The translations under genes were made by a program, and so were the position numbers. A DNA stretch of 64,000 nucleotides from Pseudomonadota bacterium (lineage in GTDB: Bacteria > Pseudomonadota > Gammaproteobacteria > Steroidobacterales > Steroidobacteraceae), in the NCBI GenBank assembly GCA_023423935.1, contig JAFAEQ010000010.1, positions 1 to 64,000 of the forward strand. The letters are read 5' to 3'. Numbering within the stretch: position 1 is the stretch's first letter; each line of letters starts with the position of its first letter. This document shows, piece by piece, positions 17,127 to 26,443 of this stretch. The notes beneath the pieces were generated by a model, which was not told the DNA's origin, ran no database searches, and worked only from the letters and a program-made list of their open reading frames with translations.

Positions 17127-18341
17127 TCAGCCTGCAGGAGATCCGTCGAGTCCCGGCCAGCTCACTGCCGGCAACGGCGCGAGCGTACACGCGTGAGGCT
17201 CGAGATCTTTCGACGCATCCTTGCCGCGACCGCGGAAATCGAAGTTGAGGAAGTCTGCGTCGCCATTTCCGGAAATGCAGATCTTCGCTGACTCGCTCTT
17301 GCGAGCGATGCCATCCCAGAGAATGTCCGCTAATGCGCCTTTGTCCACGAGCGTGCTCAGGCGCAGCGTGCGAACGCCCTGCGGCTCCGGACGATCGCCG
17401 CCGCCTGCGAAGTCATTGTGATGGATCCAGATCTCGCGCGGATACGGCGTGAACAGCGAATCGTTGGAGGGCTTGCCCGTCACATTGAACGCTACGACGA
17501 GCGCGTTCGCCGTCTGATTGTTCTCGATGCGATTGTTGAAGATCTCGACTTCCGCATTCGCCATCACCATGACGCCCGTGCCGGCTGGGACCGCGAAGAT
17601 CAGGTTGGCCTTCGGCGCGAAGTTCTCGGTGTTGTTGTCGTGAATGCGATTGTCGAACACTCGCGTTCTGCGTCCGTCCTTGACCGGTACGCCTGGCACG
17701 TTGAACACGAGAATGCCGCCCGCGTTGCCCTCGACCTCATTGCCATACACATCGACGAAGCTGCTGTTCTCGATTTCCATGCCGGCCACATTGCGCGAGA
17801 CACGGTTGTTGCGCAGGACCACGTACTTCGACTGTCCTGCATAGATGCCTGCCTCCGAGGCCCCGATCGCTACCGAGTGCTCGATCAGCACACGCTCCGA
17901 TTGCACGGGATACAGACCGTAGGCTCCGTTCCTCTCATTCGGACCGCGCGTCCATTCGACACGCACATTGCGCAACACGAGGTCCTTGCAGCCGTTCGCC
18001 TTGAGACCATCGCCCTTCGTATCTTCGATCGCGAGATTCTCGATGGTGACGTGCGAGGCCGCATTGATGAGCAGACCTTCGGCACCCTGAGTCTGCCCTT
18101 TGAACGAGAGCACGGTCGCATCGGGACCTGCACCGCGCAGCGTAACGTTCGATTTGTTGAGGCTCAGGGAACGATTCAAGGTCCATCGGCCGGCGGGCAG
18201 CTCGATGACCTCGCCCGGCTTTGCCTGTATCAGGCGAAGCTGCAGATCCTTGCGAAAGGCCGCATCCGTTTCGCTGATTGCGTCGGCGTGAACCGATGCC
18301 GCACTCAGTACCGCGACGATTGCGAATCCCATCGAGCGCAT
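17127..18341 (-). CDS. Exported parallel beta-helix repeat protein (TIGR03805-like)
   Basis: A 404-residue exported protein. The signal peptide ends at VHADA, and the rest is a right-handed parallel beta-helix with repeated N-asparagine turns (for example LRNNRVSRN, VYGNEVEGN, IFNNRIENN). Such folds occur in pectate lyases and other polysaccharide-active proteins, but no lyase catalytic set is evident. The ATG at 18341 is chosen over a start 54 nt upstream since it opens the signal peptide and follows AGGGGAAG. It is followed at once by the dihaem cytochrome gene and probably works with it, perhaps as an envelope or copper/nitrous-oxide-type accessory; the function is unknown. Confidence 0.82.
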   Translation of the reverse strand: MRSMGFAIVAVLSAASVHADAISETDAAFRKDLQLRLIQAKPGEVIELPAGRWTLNRSLSLNKSNVTLRGAGPDATVLSFKGQTQGAEGLLINAASHVTIENLAIEDTKGDGLKANGCKDLVLRNVRVEWTRGPNERNGAYGLYPVQSERVLIEHSVAIGASEAGIYAGQSKYVVLRNNRVSRNVAGMEIENSSFVDVYGNEVEGNAGGILVFNVPGVPVKDGRRTRVFDNRIHDNNTENFAPKANLIFAVPAGTGVMVMANAEVEIFNNRIENNQTANALVVAFNVTGKPSNDSLFTPYPREIWIHHNDFAGGGDRPEPQGVRTLRLSTLVDKGALADILWDGIARKSESAKICISGNGDADFLNFDFRGRGKDASKDLEPHACTLAPLPAVSWPGLDGSPAG

Positions 18342-18463
18342 CGGCTTCCCCTGCGGTTCGAATCTGCCTCGACCGTCTCGGCGGTCGCGCACCATTCTAA
18401 GGCCGGGGTATGCCTGCCCGTCACTACTTCCTTTCGTTCATGAATCTCATTCGCCCAGACGGC

Positions 18464-18492
18464 TTGGTCAATGTCGGTCGCCTCCCTAAAGT
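18464..18492 (+). promoter_or_regulatory. Possible sigma-70 promoter of the small membrane peptide gene
   Basis: TTGGTC (18464-18469) and TAAAGT (18487-18492) are separated by 17 bp and lie 28 bp before the ATG of the peptide gene. The -10 box matches four of six consensus positions and the -35 box three. It faces away from the beta-helix gene. Confidence 0.4.
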
Positions 18493-18519
18493 GCCGGCAA
18501 ATTCCAAGGGAGTACCGAC

Positions 18520-18597
18520 ATGTTTCTGTCACGCCTGATCAATATTGCTGCGCTGTTATTGGCCCTGGCTTTCTTCGCATTGGCGCTGACGGGCTGA
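18520..18597 (+). CDS. Putative 25-residue single-pass membrane peptide
   Basis: This short frame encodes 25 residues (MFLSRLINIAALLL, then ALAFFALALTG) that form one hydrophobic helix after a short positively charged start. It has an excellent Shine-Dalgarno sequence (AAGGGAG, 7 nt before the ATG), a plausible promoter and a strong intrinsic terminator 50 bp after its stop codon, so the whole transcript would be about 180 nt. I do not recognise the sequence. Possible roles are a small inner-membrane regulator or a type I toxin-like peptide, although no antisense RNA was identified. It may alternatively be the coding part of a dual-function small RNA. Confidence 0.6.
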   Translation: MFLSRLINIAALLLALAFFALALTG

Positions 18598-18646
18598 CAG
18601 TTCGTCCACGGCGCGGCAGACTCAAACTCACCCTCCATCAACGAAG

Positions 18647-18683
18647 AAGGCCCGGCCGAGCAATGACTCGGTCGGGCCTTTTT
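18647..18683 (+). terminator. Strong intrinsic terminator
   Basis: A 14-bp stem (18647-18660 with 18667-18680, one G-U pair) with a 6-nt loop CAATGA is followed by five T residues on the plus strand. It ends the transcript of the 25-residue peptide gene. The plus-strand A residues before the stem make it weaker but usable for the converging ybiT transcript. Confidence 0.85.
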
Positions 18684-18726
18684 ACATTCAGCCTTTGCGC
18701 TTCCTTGCGCCAGAGCACTTGCAGGC

Positions 18727-20331
18727 TTACGCCGCAATTCCCTGCGAGCGCAGATACTCGTCGTAGGTGCCCTTGAAGTCGACGAGCTGACCGCCCGCCT
18801 TGATCTCGATGATGCGGGTCGCAAGCCCGCCGACGAACTCGCGGTCGTGCGAGACGAAAATCATGGTACCTGGATACTTCTCCAGGCCGATCTGCAGCGA
18901 CTCGATCGTTTCCATGTCCATGTGGTTGGTCGGCTCGTCCAGGAGCATGACATTCGGTTTGGTGAGCATGAGCTTGCCGTAGATCATGCGGCCCTTCTCG
19001 CCGCCCGACAGCACATGCACGGACTTGCGGATCTCATCGCCTGAGAACAGCAGACGGCCCAGCGTGCCCCGCACGACCTGATCGTCATCCGATTTCGCGC
19101 GCCATTCGCTCATCCAGGTGAATAGGTCCACCTTCTGCGCGAACTCCGCCTGCGGATCCTGCGGCATGTAACCCAGCTGGGCGTTCTCCACCCAGGTGAT
19201 CTCGCCCTTCGTGGGCTTCAGATCACCCGCGAGCAATCGCATGAGAGTCGTTTTGCCAATGCCGTTTGCACCGACGATGGCGATGCGCTCGCCCGCTTCG
19301 ACATTGAAGTTCACATCGGTGAGCACGGGTGTGTCCGTGCCCGGGTAGGTGAAGCTCAGATGCTCCACACCCACCGCGTTGCGATAGAGCTTCTTGTTCT
19401 GATCGAAGCGGATGAAAGGATTCTGACGCGAGGACGGCTTGATCTCCTCGATCTTGATCTTGTCGATCTGACGCAGACGCGAGGTCGCCTGGCGGGCTTT
19501 CGACGCGTTGGCGGAGAACCGCCGCACGAATTCCTGCAGATCGGAGATGCGATCCTTGGCCTTCGCGTTGGCCGCTTCCACACGGGCGCGAGCCTGCGTC
19601 GCGGCAAGCATGAAATCATCGTAGTTGCCCGGCCAGATCTTGATCTGACCGTAATCGAGATCGGCCATGTGCGTGCACACCTGATTCAGGAAGTGCCGGT
19701 CGTGGCTGATGATGATCATCGTCGCGTTGTAGTCGTTGAGAATCCCTTCGAGCCAGCGAATGGAATTGATATCCAGGTTGTTCGTCGGCTCGTCCAGCAG
19801 CAGTACGTCCGGATTCGAGAACAACGCCTGAGCCAGCAGCACGCGCAGCTTCCAGCCCGGCGCGACTTCGCGCATCGGTCCGTTGTGATACGACTCCTCG
19901 ATGCCTGCCGACACCAGAATGCTCGCGGCGCGCGATTCCGCATCGTAGCCGCCGTACTCCGCGAACTTCGCTTCGAGCTCGGCAGCCTTCATGTAGTCGT
20001 CGTCGGTCGCGTTCGGGTCGGCATAGATCCGGTCACGCTCCTTCATCGCATGCCACATTTCGCGATGGCCCTGGAGCACCACATCGAGCACGCGCTCGTC
20101 CTCGTAGGCGAACTGGTTCTGATTCAGCTTGCCCATGCGCAATCCCGCTTCGAGCATGACCTCGCCGCTCGATTGCTCGAGCTCGCCGCTCAGGATCTTC
20201 ATGAACGTGGACTTGCCGCTGCCATTGGCACCGATGAGCCCATAGCGGTTACCGTCACCGAACTTGACCGTGACGTTCTCGAACAGCGGCTTGGCGCCGA
20301 ATTGGATGGATACGTTGGACGTCGAAAGCAT
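18727..20331 (-). CDS. ybiT: ABC-F family ATPase, YbiT type
   Basis: A 534-residue soluble protein with two ABC domains in tandem. Walker A motifs are GANGSGKST (near residue 35) and GANGIGKTT (near 350), and signature/Walker B segments include SNPDVLLLDEPTNNLD and the LSGGEKGRMIYGKLML signature. There are no membrane domains, as expected of ABC-F proteins, which act on the ribosome. The N-terminal sequence and the length match YbiT. Known family members tune translation by binding the ribosomal E site. It converges on the small peptide gene. Confidence 0.9.
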   Translation of the reverse strand: MLSTSNVSIQFGAKPLFENVTVKFGDGNRYGLIGANGSGKSTFMKILSGELEQSSGEVMLEAGLRMGKLNQNQFAYEDERVLDVVLQGHREMWHAMKERDRIYADPNATDDDYMKAAELEAKFAEYGGYDAESRAASILVSAGIEESYHNGPMREVAPGWKLRVLLAQALFSNPDVLLLDEPTNNLDINSIRWLEGILNDYNATMIIISHDRHFLNQVCTHMADLDYGQIKIWPGNYDDFMLAATQARARVEAANAKAKDRISDLQEFVRRFSANASKARQATSRLRQIDKIKIEEIKPSSRQNPFIRFDQNKKLYRNAVGVEHLSFTYPGTDTPVLTDVNFNVEAGERIAIVGANGIGKTTLMRLLAGDLKPTKGEITWVENAQLGYMPQDPQAEFAQKVDLFTWMSEWRAKSDDDQVVRGTLGRLLFSGDEIRKSVHVLSGGEKGRMIYGKLMLTKPNVMLLDEPTNHMDMETIESLQIGLEKYPGTMIFVSHDREFVGGLATRIIEIKAGGQLVDFKGTYDEYLRSQGIAA

Positions 20332-20466
20332 GTGCGTAGCGAACCCGCGGCCGCAATTTGCAGCGAGGTAGATGGTTGAACACTGGGAGACGCCTGAGCG
20401 CCGTGGTGCGTATGCTAACGCACTGATCCGCTCGGGGCGCGCTGGAATTCAGCGATAACGGCAGAC

Positions 20467-20496
20467 AGGGCCTGAATCGGGGCTCTTCCAGGCCCT
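20467..20496 (-). terminator. Hairpin downstream of the aldo-keto reductase gene
   Basis: AGGGCCTG (20467-20474) and CAGGCCCT (20489-20496) form a perfect 8-bp stem across a 14-nt loop, 28 nt after the reductase stop on the minus strand. There is no clear T-run. Confidence 0.4.
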
Positions 20497-20524
20497 CAAA
20501 GACGGCAATCTGTGGGCCTTCCGC

Positions 20525-21547
20525 TTACTCCTGACTGGATCGCGCCCAGATATTGAGCCCACCATCCAGCGCGTACTTGTCGATCTCCTCGAGCTCGGCC
20601 TCGTCAAATTGCGTGTTCTTGAGCGCACCGAGGCAATCCTCGATCTGCGCCCAGCGGCTGGCTCCGATCAACGCGCTCGTCACGGTCGGCCGACGCAGAA
20701 CCCAGGCGATCGCCATCTGCGCGAGCGTCTGCCCGCGTCGGCGCGCGATCTCACTCAGTGCCCGCACGTTCGCCAGATTCTGCTCCGTGAGCATTCCCTT
20801 GCTGAAGGATCCGTCCTGCGCAGCCCGCGCGTTCGCGGGGACACCTTTTAGATAGCGATCCGTCAGCAAGCCCTGCGCCAGCGGCGAGAATGCAATGCAG
20901 CCGATCCCTTCTTCATCCAGGACATCGAGCAAGCTCTCTTCCACCCAGCGATTGAGCATCGAGTACGAGGGTTGGTGAATCACGAACGGGACCTTGAGCT
21001 CGCGCAGCATGGCTGCGGCTTCGCGCGTTTTCTGCGGACCGTACGATGAGATGCCCACATACAACGCCCGCCCGCTGCGCACGGCCGTTTCGAGCGCGCC
21101 CATGGTTTCCTCGAGCGGGGTGTCCGGATCGACGCGATGCGAATAGAAGATGTCGACGTAGTCGAGCCCCATCCGCTTCAAGCTCTGATCCAGACTCGCG
21201 AGCAGATATTTGCGTGAACCCCATTCACCATAGGGTCCGTCCCACATCAGATACCCGGCCTTGGTCGAAATGATCAGCTCGTCGCGATACGGCGCGAGAT
21301 CCGTGGCAAGGATGCGACCGAAATTCTCCTCTGCCGATCCTGGCGGCGGACCGTAATTGTTGGCGAGATCGAAATGTGTGATGCCCCGATCGAACGACTT
21401 CAGGATCATCTCGCGCTGGTTGTCGAGCAGTGCCGGACCGCCGAAGTTGTGCCACAACCCGAGCGTCAGCCTGGGAAGCTTCAACCCGCTGCGTCCGCTG
21501 CGGGCATATGTCATCTGCTGATAGCGGGTCGGATCGGCGTGATACAT
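20525..21547 (-). CDS. Aldo-keto reductase, YghZ/Gpr type
   Basis: A 340-residue (alpha/beta)8 oxidoreductase. The opening YARSGRSGLKLPRLTLGLW and the FDLANNYGPP segment, with the catalytic Asp and Tyr, are typical of the AKR14 group that includes E. coli YghZ (L-glyceraldehyde 3-phosphate reductase). The catalytic lysine is in ISTKAGY and the histidine in YSHRVD. It probably uses NADPH to reduce small aldehydes or methylglyoxal-type compounds. The true in vivo substrate is not evident, and it stands alone. Confidence 0.88.
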   Translation of the reverse strand: MYHADPTRYQQMTYARSGRSGLKLPRLTLGLWHNFGGPALLDNQREMILKSFDRGITHFDLANNYGPPPGSAEENFGRILATDLAPYRDELIISTKAGYLMWDGPYGEWGSRKYLLASLDQSLKRMGLDYVDIFYSHRVDPDTPLEETMGALETAVRSGRALYVGISSYGPQKTREAAAMLRELKVPFVIHQPSYSMLNRWVEESLLDVLDEEGIGCIAFSPLAQGLLTDRYLKGVPANARAAQDGSFSKGMLTEQNLANVRALSEIARRRGQTLAQMAIAWVLRRPTVTSALIGASRWAQIEDCLGALKNTQFDEAELEEIDKYALDGGLNIWARSSQE

Positions 21548-21665
21548 GGCGAGCTGTCCGGCGCGACAAGGGGGCCAGACTCTGGCGGCAATGCATCAGC
21601 CGGTCAAGCGGCCGACGGCGATGACCGTTGCCCGCCGCCGCTTGCGTAGACTCGACTCAGATAAC

Positions 21666-21745
21666 TCGCCATTCGCAACCATAGTTGCTTCGCCCACCGA
21701 AGCATTTCAACCAGGCTTGCGAAGGTCAGGGAAGTCGATAAATCA
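21666..21745 (-). repeat. Dispersed post-gene element, copy A
   Basis: About 80 bp that match, in inverse orientation, the 87-bp sequence at 29218-29304, with a few substitutions and one 7-nt indel. Read in the direction of exbD it starts exactly 8 nt after the exbD stop. It contains a 6-bp stem GCTTCG/CGAAGC with a 5-nt loop and a GCAAC/GTTGC stem. Confidence 0.8.
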
Positions 21746-21753
21746 AAGCGTCC

Positions 21754-22173
21754 TCAGATCGCCGTATCGAAATGGCTGTCGACGCCGATGCGCTTCATGC
21801 CGGCGCGCTGAGCGATCGCCAGTACGCGTGCCACCGTGTCGTACCGAGCTCGCTTATCCGGGCTGATCTGAACATCCGGTTGCTCCGCCTTTCCGGCTTC
21901 CGCCGCGAAGTAGCGTTCGAGCTCTCCCATTTCCACGGGCACTCCGTTCCACAGCACCAGCCCGTCGAAGTCGATCGCCACCCGCACCACTTCGGGGACT
22001 TTTGCCAGGCGCGCTGGCTGGCCGCCGGGCATCTGCAACATCGTCGAATGCGTCATCAGGGGCAGCGTGATGATGAACATGATCAGCAACACCAGCAGCA
22101 CATCGATCAACGGAGTCGTATTCATCTCGATGATCGGCTCGCCCTCGCCCCTTCCCGTCGAGCTCATGGCCAT
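21754..22173 (-). CDS. exbD: ExbD/TolR-type biopolymer transport protein
   Basis: A 139-residue protein with one N-terminal membrane helix preceded by the conserved MNTTPLIDVLLVLLIMFI segment, in which the aspartate is the proton-carrying residue of ExbD/TolR proteins. The rest is the periplasmic domain. ExbD works with ExbB and TonB to energise TonB-dependent receptors, several of which lie 8-24 kb to the right, but no exbB or tonB is adjacent. The first ATG at 22173 is used because it follows AGGAGG at a good distance. Such orphan exbD genes usually add to a main ExbBD set elsewhere. Confidence 0.9.
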   Translation of the reverse strand: MAMSSTGRGEGEPIIEMNTTPLIDVLLVLLIMFIITLPLMTHSTMLQMPGGQPARLAKVPEVVRVAIDFDGLVLWNGVPVEMGELERYFAAEAGKAEQPDVQISPDKRARYDTVARVLAIAQRAGMKRIGVDSHFDTAI

Positions 22174-22382
22174 GACGATTCCCTCCTGAAGTTGTTATTC
22201 GCAGCCGGCAACAACCACTCCAGGCTTGAGACAGCGAGGTCTCGCTTACGTTCCAACGAATAGGTATTTGCACTGTTGCCGGCTCAACGTCGCGTGAAGG
22301 CGGTCACATCCGGTCACAACGGACCTTCATGGACCGGCCTCACCGAGAATGGCCTTGGGCTACCGAGCGTCCGCGGCGCCCG

Positions 22383-24737
22383 TCAGGCCGTGCGTGAGAC
22401 CTTGAGCGCCTGCCCATCCCAATCGATCGCCCGACGCTCGCCCTTCTTCAGGCGGAGATCGAGCTTCTGCCCCTTATATATGAGTGTCCCCGGCTCCCCG
22501 GCGAGGCTCGTGATCGTGGCACGTTCGAGCTGTCCTTCGGACCAGCGCATATCGACGATGAATCCGCCTCGCGCCCGCAAGCCGCTCACCGTTCCTTGTT
22601 TCCATGCTCGCGGCAGTGCGGGCAGCAGGCGGATGCGCTCGCGATGCGATTGCAGAAGCATCTCGGCGATTCCGGCCGCGCCGCCGAAATTGCCGTCGAT
22701 CTGAAACGGCGGATGCGCATCGAACATGTTCGGATAGGTGCGCTCCGGTGCGAGCAGCAGCTGCAACACCGAATGCGCATGATCGCCATCCGCGAGACGG
22801 GCCCAGACATTGATGCGCCAGGCGATGGCCCAACCCGTGGCTTCATCGCCTCGCAGCTCGAGCGAGCGACGCGCCGCGTTCGCAAGCTCCGGCGTGTCTT
22901 CGATCGTGATCTGATCCGAAGGGTGCAGTGCATAGAGGTGCGAGATGTGACGATGACGTAGTTCCGGCACCTCGAGATCCCAATCCTCGAGCCATTCCTG
23001 CAGCTGCCCTGCCTTGCCGATCCGATCGGGTGCCAGCTTGCTTCTCACCTCCCGGCACTGCGTCCGGAACTCGGCGTCGCGATCGAGAATCTCGGTGGCG
23101 CGCGCGCAATGATCGAACAGGTCACGCAGCAACTGTCGGTCCATCGCAGGACCGGCACAAATGGCTGCGTCGAAGGGATGAACATTCTCGGGCGACATCG
23201 ACGGGACGGTCACGAGCGAACCATCGGCCGGATGCACGGCCAGCGTATCGAAGAAGAACTCTGCTGCGCCTTTCATCAGCGGATAGATTTCGCGCAGATA
23301 GTTCGGATCGCGGGTGAACTCCCAGTGATCCCACAGGTTCTGCAGCAGCCAGACACCGCCCATCGGCCACAGTCCATACTGCGCGCCGTCGATGGGCGTC
23401 GCGGCACGCCACACATCGGTGTTGTGATGTGCAACCCAGCCACGTGCTCCGTACATGTCGCGAGCCGCGGCAGAACCCGTGATCGCAAGCTCCTTCACCA
23501 TGCGAGTCAGCGGCTCGATGCACTCGCCCAGTCCTGCGACGTCGGCGAGCCAGTAGTTCATTTCCGTGTTGACGTTGATCGTCCACTTGCTTTCCCACGG
23601 CGGGCGCGGCCGGTCGTTCCAGATGCCTTGCAAGTTCGCAGGCTGCGTGCCAGGCCGAGAGCTGGAGATGAGCAGATAGCGCCCGTACTGGAAATACAGG
23701 GCTGCGAGCGCCGGATCGATCGTCGAAGGTGAATGACGAATCCGCTCGTCGGTAGGCGTGAAGGCAGCGCCATTGCCGGAGAGATCGAGCGAGGTACGCT
23801 TGAACAACGCCGAGTAATCTTCGACGTGTCGGGCTCTCAGATCCGCGAGTCGCGACATCGCATTCTGGATCTGCGAACGAGTGATGGCCGCAGGATCGGC
23901 AGACAGATCGTCGAATCGCTTGTAGTTCGTGGCGATCGCGATCAGCACGATCGCTTCCTGCGCACTTGCGATGTTGATGCCGCCTTCGCCTGCGCGCACC
24001 GTACCGTCGCGCGTCACGACCTTCAGGCGAACCTGGAACTTGGCGCGACCCTCGATGCCGCGATCGGAAGGGCCGCTACCCGTGAGCGTGATCTCATCGT
24101 TTGCTTCGACCTGGATGCTCGCCGACTGCGGCGATGTCAGCGAGATTGCGGCGTGCAGTTTGCCGAGCCCTTCTGCCGTGAGTCGCACCACGATGACCTG
24201 ATCGACGGCCGAGGCGAACGCCTCGCGCGTGAACCGCGTGCGCTGGGAGGTGAAGCTCGTGCGAGCCACCGCGGTCTCGAGATCCAGCTCTCTGATGTAG
24301 TCGGCGCCGTTCTCGACACCGAACTGAGTGATCAACACATCGCCTATCGGTTGATAGGCCATCTGCTGCAGCGGGCGGCTCATCACGTGTGCATTCGCGA
24401 AAGCCTGCGCTTCGGCGTACTTACCTTCGAAGATCAACCGCCGGACTTCGGGCAGCGCGGCCTTCGCTTCCGGATTGAGCGGGTTGTACGGTCCGCCGGA
24501 AAAGAACGTGTCCTCATTCAATTGCACGCGATCCAGTGCGACACCGCCAAACAGCATCGCGCCGAGTCGCCCGTTTCCGATGGGCAATGCCTCGACCCAC
24601 TCGTTCGCAGGCTTGCGATACCAAAGCGCCAGCGGCTTGGGCACAAATTGCCCGTCCGTGCCGCCTTGTACCGTGCGATTCACGGCCATCGCGGCAGCAC
24701 CTGCCAGAAGCTCACGTCTGTTGATGCGGAAGCTCAT
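22383..24737 (-). CDS. Glycoside hydrolase family 95 (alpha-L-fucosidase/galactosidase type)
   Basis: The 784-residue enzyme carries a twin-arginine-like export signal (NRRELLAGAAAMA) and a full-length GH95 fold: an N-terminal beta domain opening with WYRKPANEWVEALPIGNGRLGAMLFGG, an (alpha/alpha)6 barrel with NVNTEMNYWL, and the HPPFQIDGNFGG segment near the end. In GH95 the asparagines of NVNTE and the aspartate of QIDGNFG take part in inverting catalysis. The family removes terminal L-fucose or L-galactose, for example from xyloglucan or complex xylan side chains. It lies in the same direction as the GH51 gene (84 bp gap) and probably shares its transcript. Confidence 0.92.
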   Translation of the reverse strand: MSFRINRRELLAGAAAMAVNRTVQGGTDGQFVPKPLALWYRKPANEWVEALPIGNGRLGAMLFGGVALDRVQLNEDTFFSGGPYNPLNPEAKAALPEVRRLIFEGKYAEAQAFANAHVMSRPLQQMAYQPIGDVLITQFGVENGADYIRELDLETAVARTSFTSQRTRFTREAFASAVDQVIVVRLTAEGLGKLHAAISLTSPQSASIQVEANDEITLTGSGPSDRGIEGRAKFQVRLKVVTRDGTVRAGEGGINIASAQEAIVLIAIATNYKRFDDLSADPAAITRSQIQNAMSRLADLRARHVEDYSALFKRTSLDLSGNGAAFTPTDERIRHSPSTIDPALAALYFQYGRYLLISSSRPGTQPANLQGIWNDRPRPPWESKWTINVNTEMNYWLADVAGLGECIEPLTRMVKELAITGSAAARDMYGARGWVAHHNTDVWRAATPIDGAQYGLWPMGGVWLLQNLWDHWEFTRDPNYLREIYPLMKGAAEFFFDTLAVHPADGSLVTVPSMSPENVHPFDAAICAGPAMDRQLLRDLFDHCARATEILDRDAEFRTQCREVRSKLAPDRIGKAGQLQEWLEDWDLEVPELRHRHISHLYALHPSDQITIEDTPELANAARRSLELRGDEATGWAIAWRINVWARLADGDHAHSVLQLLLAPERTYPNMFDAHPPFQIDGNFGGAAGIAEMLLQSHRERIRLLPALPRAWKQGTVSGLRARGGFIVDMRWSEGQLERATITSLAGEPGTLIYKGQKLDLRLKKGERRAIDWDGQALKVSRTA

Positions 24738-24821
24738 GGTTCGATCTCAATCGGTGACGGGAAGCACATCACGAGGAGATGCCTCGCGGCATCTCCCCGT
24801 GATGGCGCAAATACACGGTGT

Positions 24822-26390
24822 TCAACGCTCCAGAGCGACGACCATGACGGAGTGCGGTGGCAGCGTGAGCTTGAGCTTTCCGCCCGAGGCCTTTGCGGAG
24901 ATCGGCTTCGGGGCCACGGTGTTCGGGGCTTCGAACGTGTTCACGCTGTCGAACTTCGGTGCAGACAGGGTCTGTCCTGCGGCTCGCGAGAACTTCTCAC
25001 CCGTGACGGCGATCTCGAACGGCGCCGGACGCTTCGGATCTACATTCGTCATCGCAACCCACACCGTGCCTTGCTTGTCGCGCGCCGCGATGGCGTCGAC
25101 TCGCGGCAAGGTGACAGAGCCGTGCGTATAGGTTCCCGCATCGAATTTCGCAGGAATGAAAGTCGCGTCCTGGAACGGCACGTACATGTGAAACACGTGA
25201 TACGTGGGCGTCAGAAGCATCTTCTCGTTCTTGGTCAGGATCATGGCCTGAAGCACATTGACCATCTGCGCGATGTTGGCACCGCGAACGCGCTCGGCAT
25301 TGCGCGCAAAGATATTCAGATTGAGCGCCGCAATGATGGCATCGCGCTGACTGTTCTGTTGCTCGAGGAATCCTTCCTGGCTGCCTTCGGTCGGCGCAAG
25401 CCACGAGCCCCATTCATCGACGACCAGGCTGATCTTCTTCTCCGGGTCGTACTTGTCCATGATCGCGCTGTGCGTGTTGATCAGATCATCCATCTTCAGC
25501 GTGTCCTTCAGCAGCGCCGCATACTCGGCTTCGCCGAAGCCCGTGGCCACGTACTTGGGCGGCCAACCGCCACCGACCGTGTACGAGTGCAGCGAGATAC
25601 CTTCGATATCCCAGCTCCACACCTTGTCTTTCCAGGCCTTCATGATCGTTTCGGTGTAGCCGGTATCGGCGCCATCCGGGCCCACCGCGATGCGCTGCAT
25701 CTGCTGATCTTTGTTGTAGTTGCGGGTATAGCGGCTGTAGATCTTGAGCTGCGACAGGTAGTGCTCCGGCGTCATGGAGCCGCCGCAACCCCACGCCTCG
25801 TTGCCGATGCCGACGAATGGGATCTTGTAAGGCTCCGGATGTCCGTTCGCTGCGCGCTCCGCGCCGAGCGCATCGTCCGTGCCTGCCGTCATGTACTCGA
25901 GCCACTCGGAGGCTTCCTGCGGCGTACCCGAGCCCACATTCACTGATACGTAGGCATCCGCGCCCACCTGCTGTGCGAAGTCGAGGAACTCATGCGTGCC
26001 GAACGTGTTCGGTTCGATCACGCCACCCCAGTTGGGATTCAGCGTCGCCGGACGTTTATCGGCAGGACCGATTCCCTTGCGCCAGTGATATTCGTCGGCG
26101 AAACAGCCACCCGGCCATCGCACGTTGGGCACGCGGATTTCTTTAAGAGCAGCCACGACATCGTTACGGATGCCGCGCGTATTCGGGATCGGCGAGTCCG
26201 GACCGACCCACACCCCTTCGTAAATGCCGCGACCCAGATGTTCTGCGAACTGGCCGAAGATATGTCGATCGATCCTGGCGCCTTTCTGACCGGCATCCAG
26301 GCTGAGCTGAACCACATCGCTCGACTGACCTTGGGCAATCGCTGCCGCCATGAATACGGCAGCCACCGACACGTAGCGCAACGCTCTCAT
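24822..26390 (-). CDS. GH51 alpha-L-arabinofuranosidase, exported
   Basis: A 522-residue enzyme with a signal peptide (to about residue 22). The barrel contains the GIGNEAWGCGG segment with the acid/base glutamate (E198) and VVDEWGSW with the nucleophile glutamate (E326), both standard for GH51. GH51 enzymes release L-arabinose from arabinoxylan and arabinan. Many are cytoplasmic, so a secreted one suggests periplasmic trimming of imported oligosaccharides. It is divergent from the GH3 gene, with an operator-rich 170-bp gap between them. Confidence 0.94.
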   Translation of the reverse strand: MRALRYVSVAAVFMAAAIAQGQSSDVVQLSLDAGQKGARIDRHIFGQFAEHLGRGIYEGVWVGPDSPIPNTRGIRNDVVAALKEIRVPNVRWPGGCFADEYHWRKGIGPADKRPATLNPNWGGVIEPNTFGTHEFLDFAQQVGADAYVSVNVGSGTPQEASEWLEYMTAGTDDALGAERAANGHPEPYKIPFVGIGNEAWGCGGSMTPEHYLSQLKIYSRYTRNYNKDQQMQRIAVGPDGADTGYTETIMKAWKDKVWSWDIEGISLHSYTVGGGWPPKYVATGFGEAEYAALLKDTLKMDDLINTHSAIMDKYDPEKKISLVVDEWGSWLAPTEGSQEGFLEQQNSQRDAIIAALNLNIFARNAERVRGANIAQMVNVLQAMILTKNEKMLLTPTYHVFHMYVPFQDATFIPAKFDAGTYTHGSVTLPRVDAIAARDKQGTVWVAMTNVDPKRPAPFEIAVTGEKFSRAAGQTLSAPKFDSVNTFEAPNTVAPKPISAKASGGKLKLTLPPHSVMVVALER

Positions 26391-26443
26391 TCGTCCCCCT
26401 TATTGATCATCATTTCGTAGCGGCAACCATGTCACATCTGTAT

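Noticed and set aside
23733..25946. Plus-strand open frame of 737 codons opposite the GH95 and GH51 genes
   Set aside because: It spans two unrelated real genes and their gap on the other strand, which a true gene would not do.
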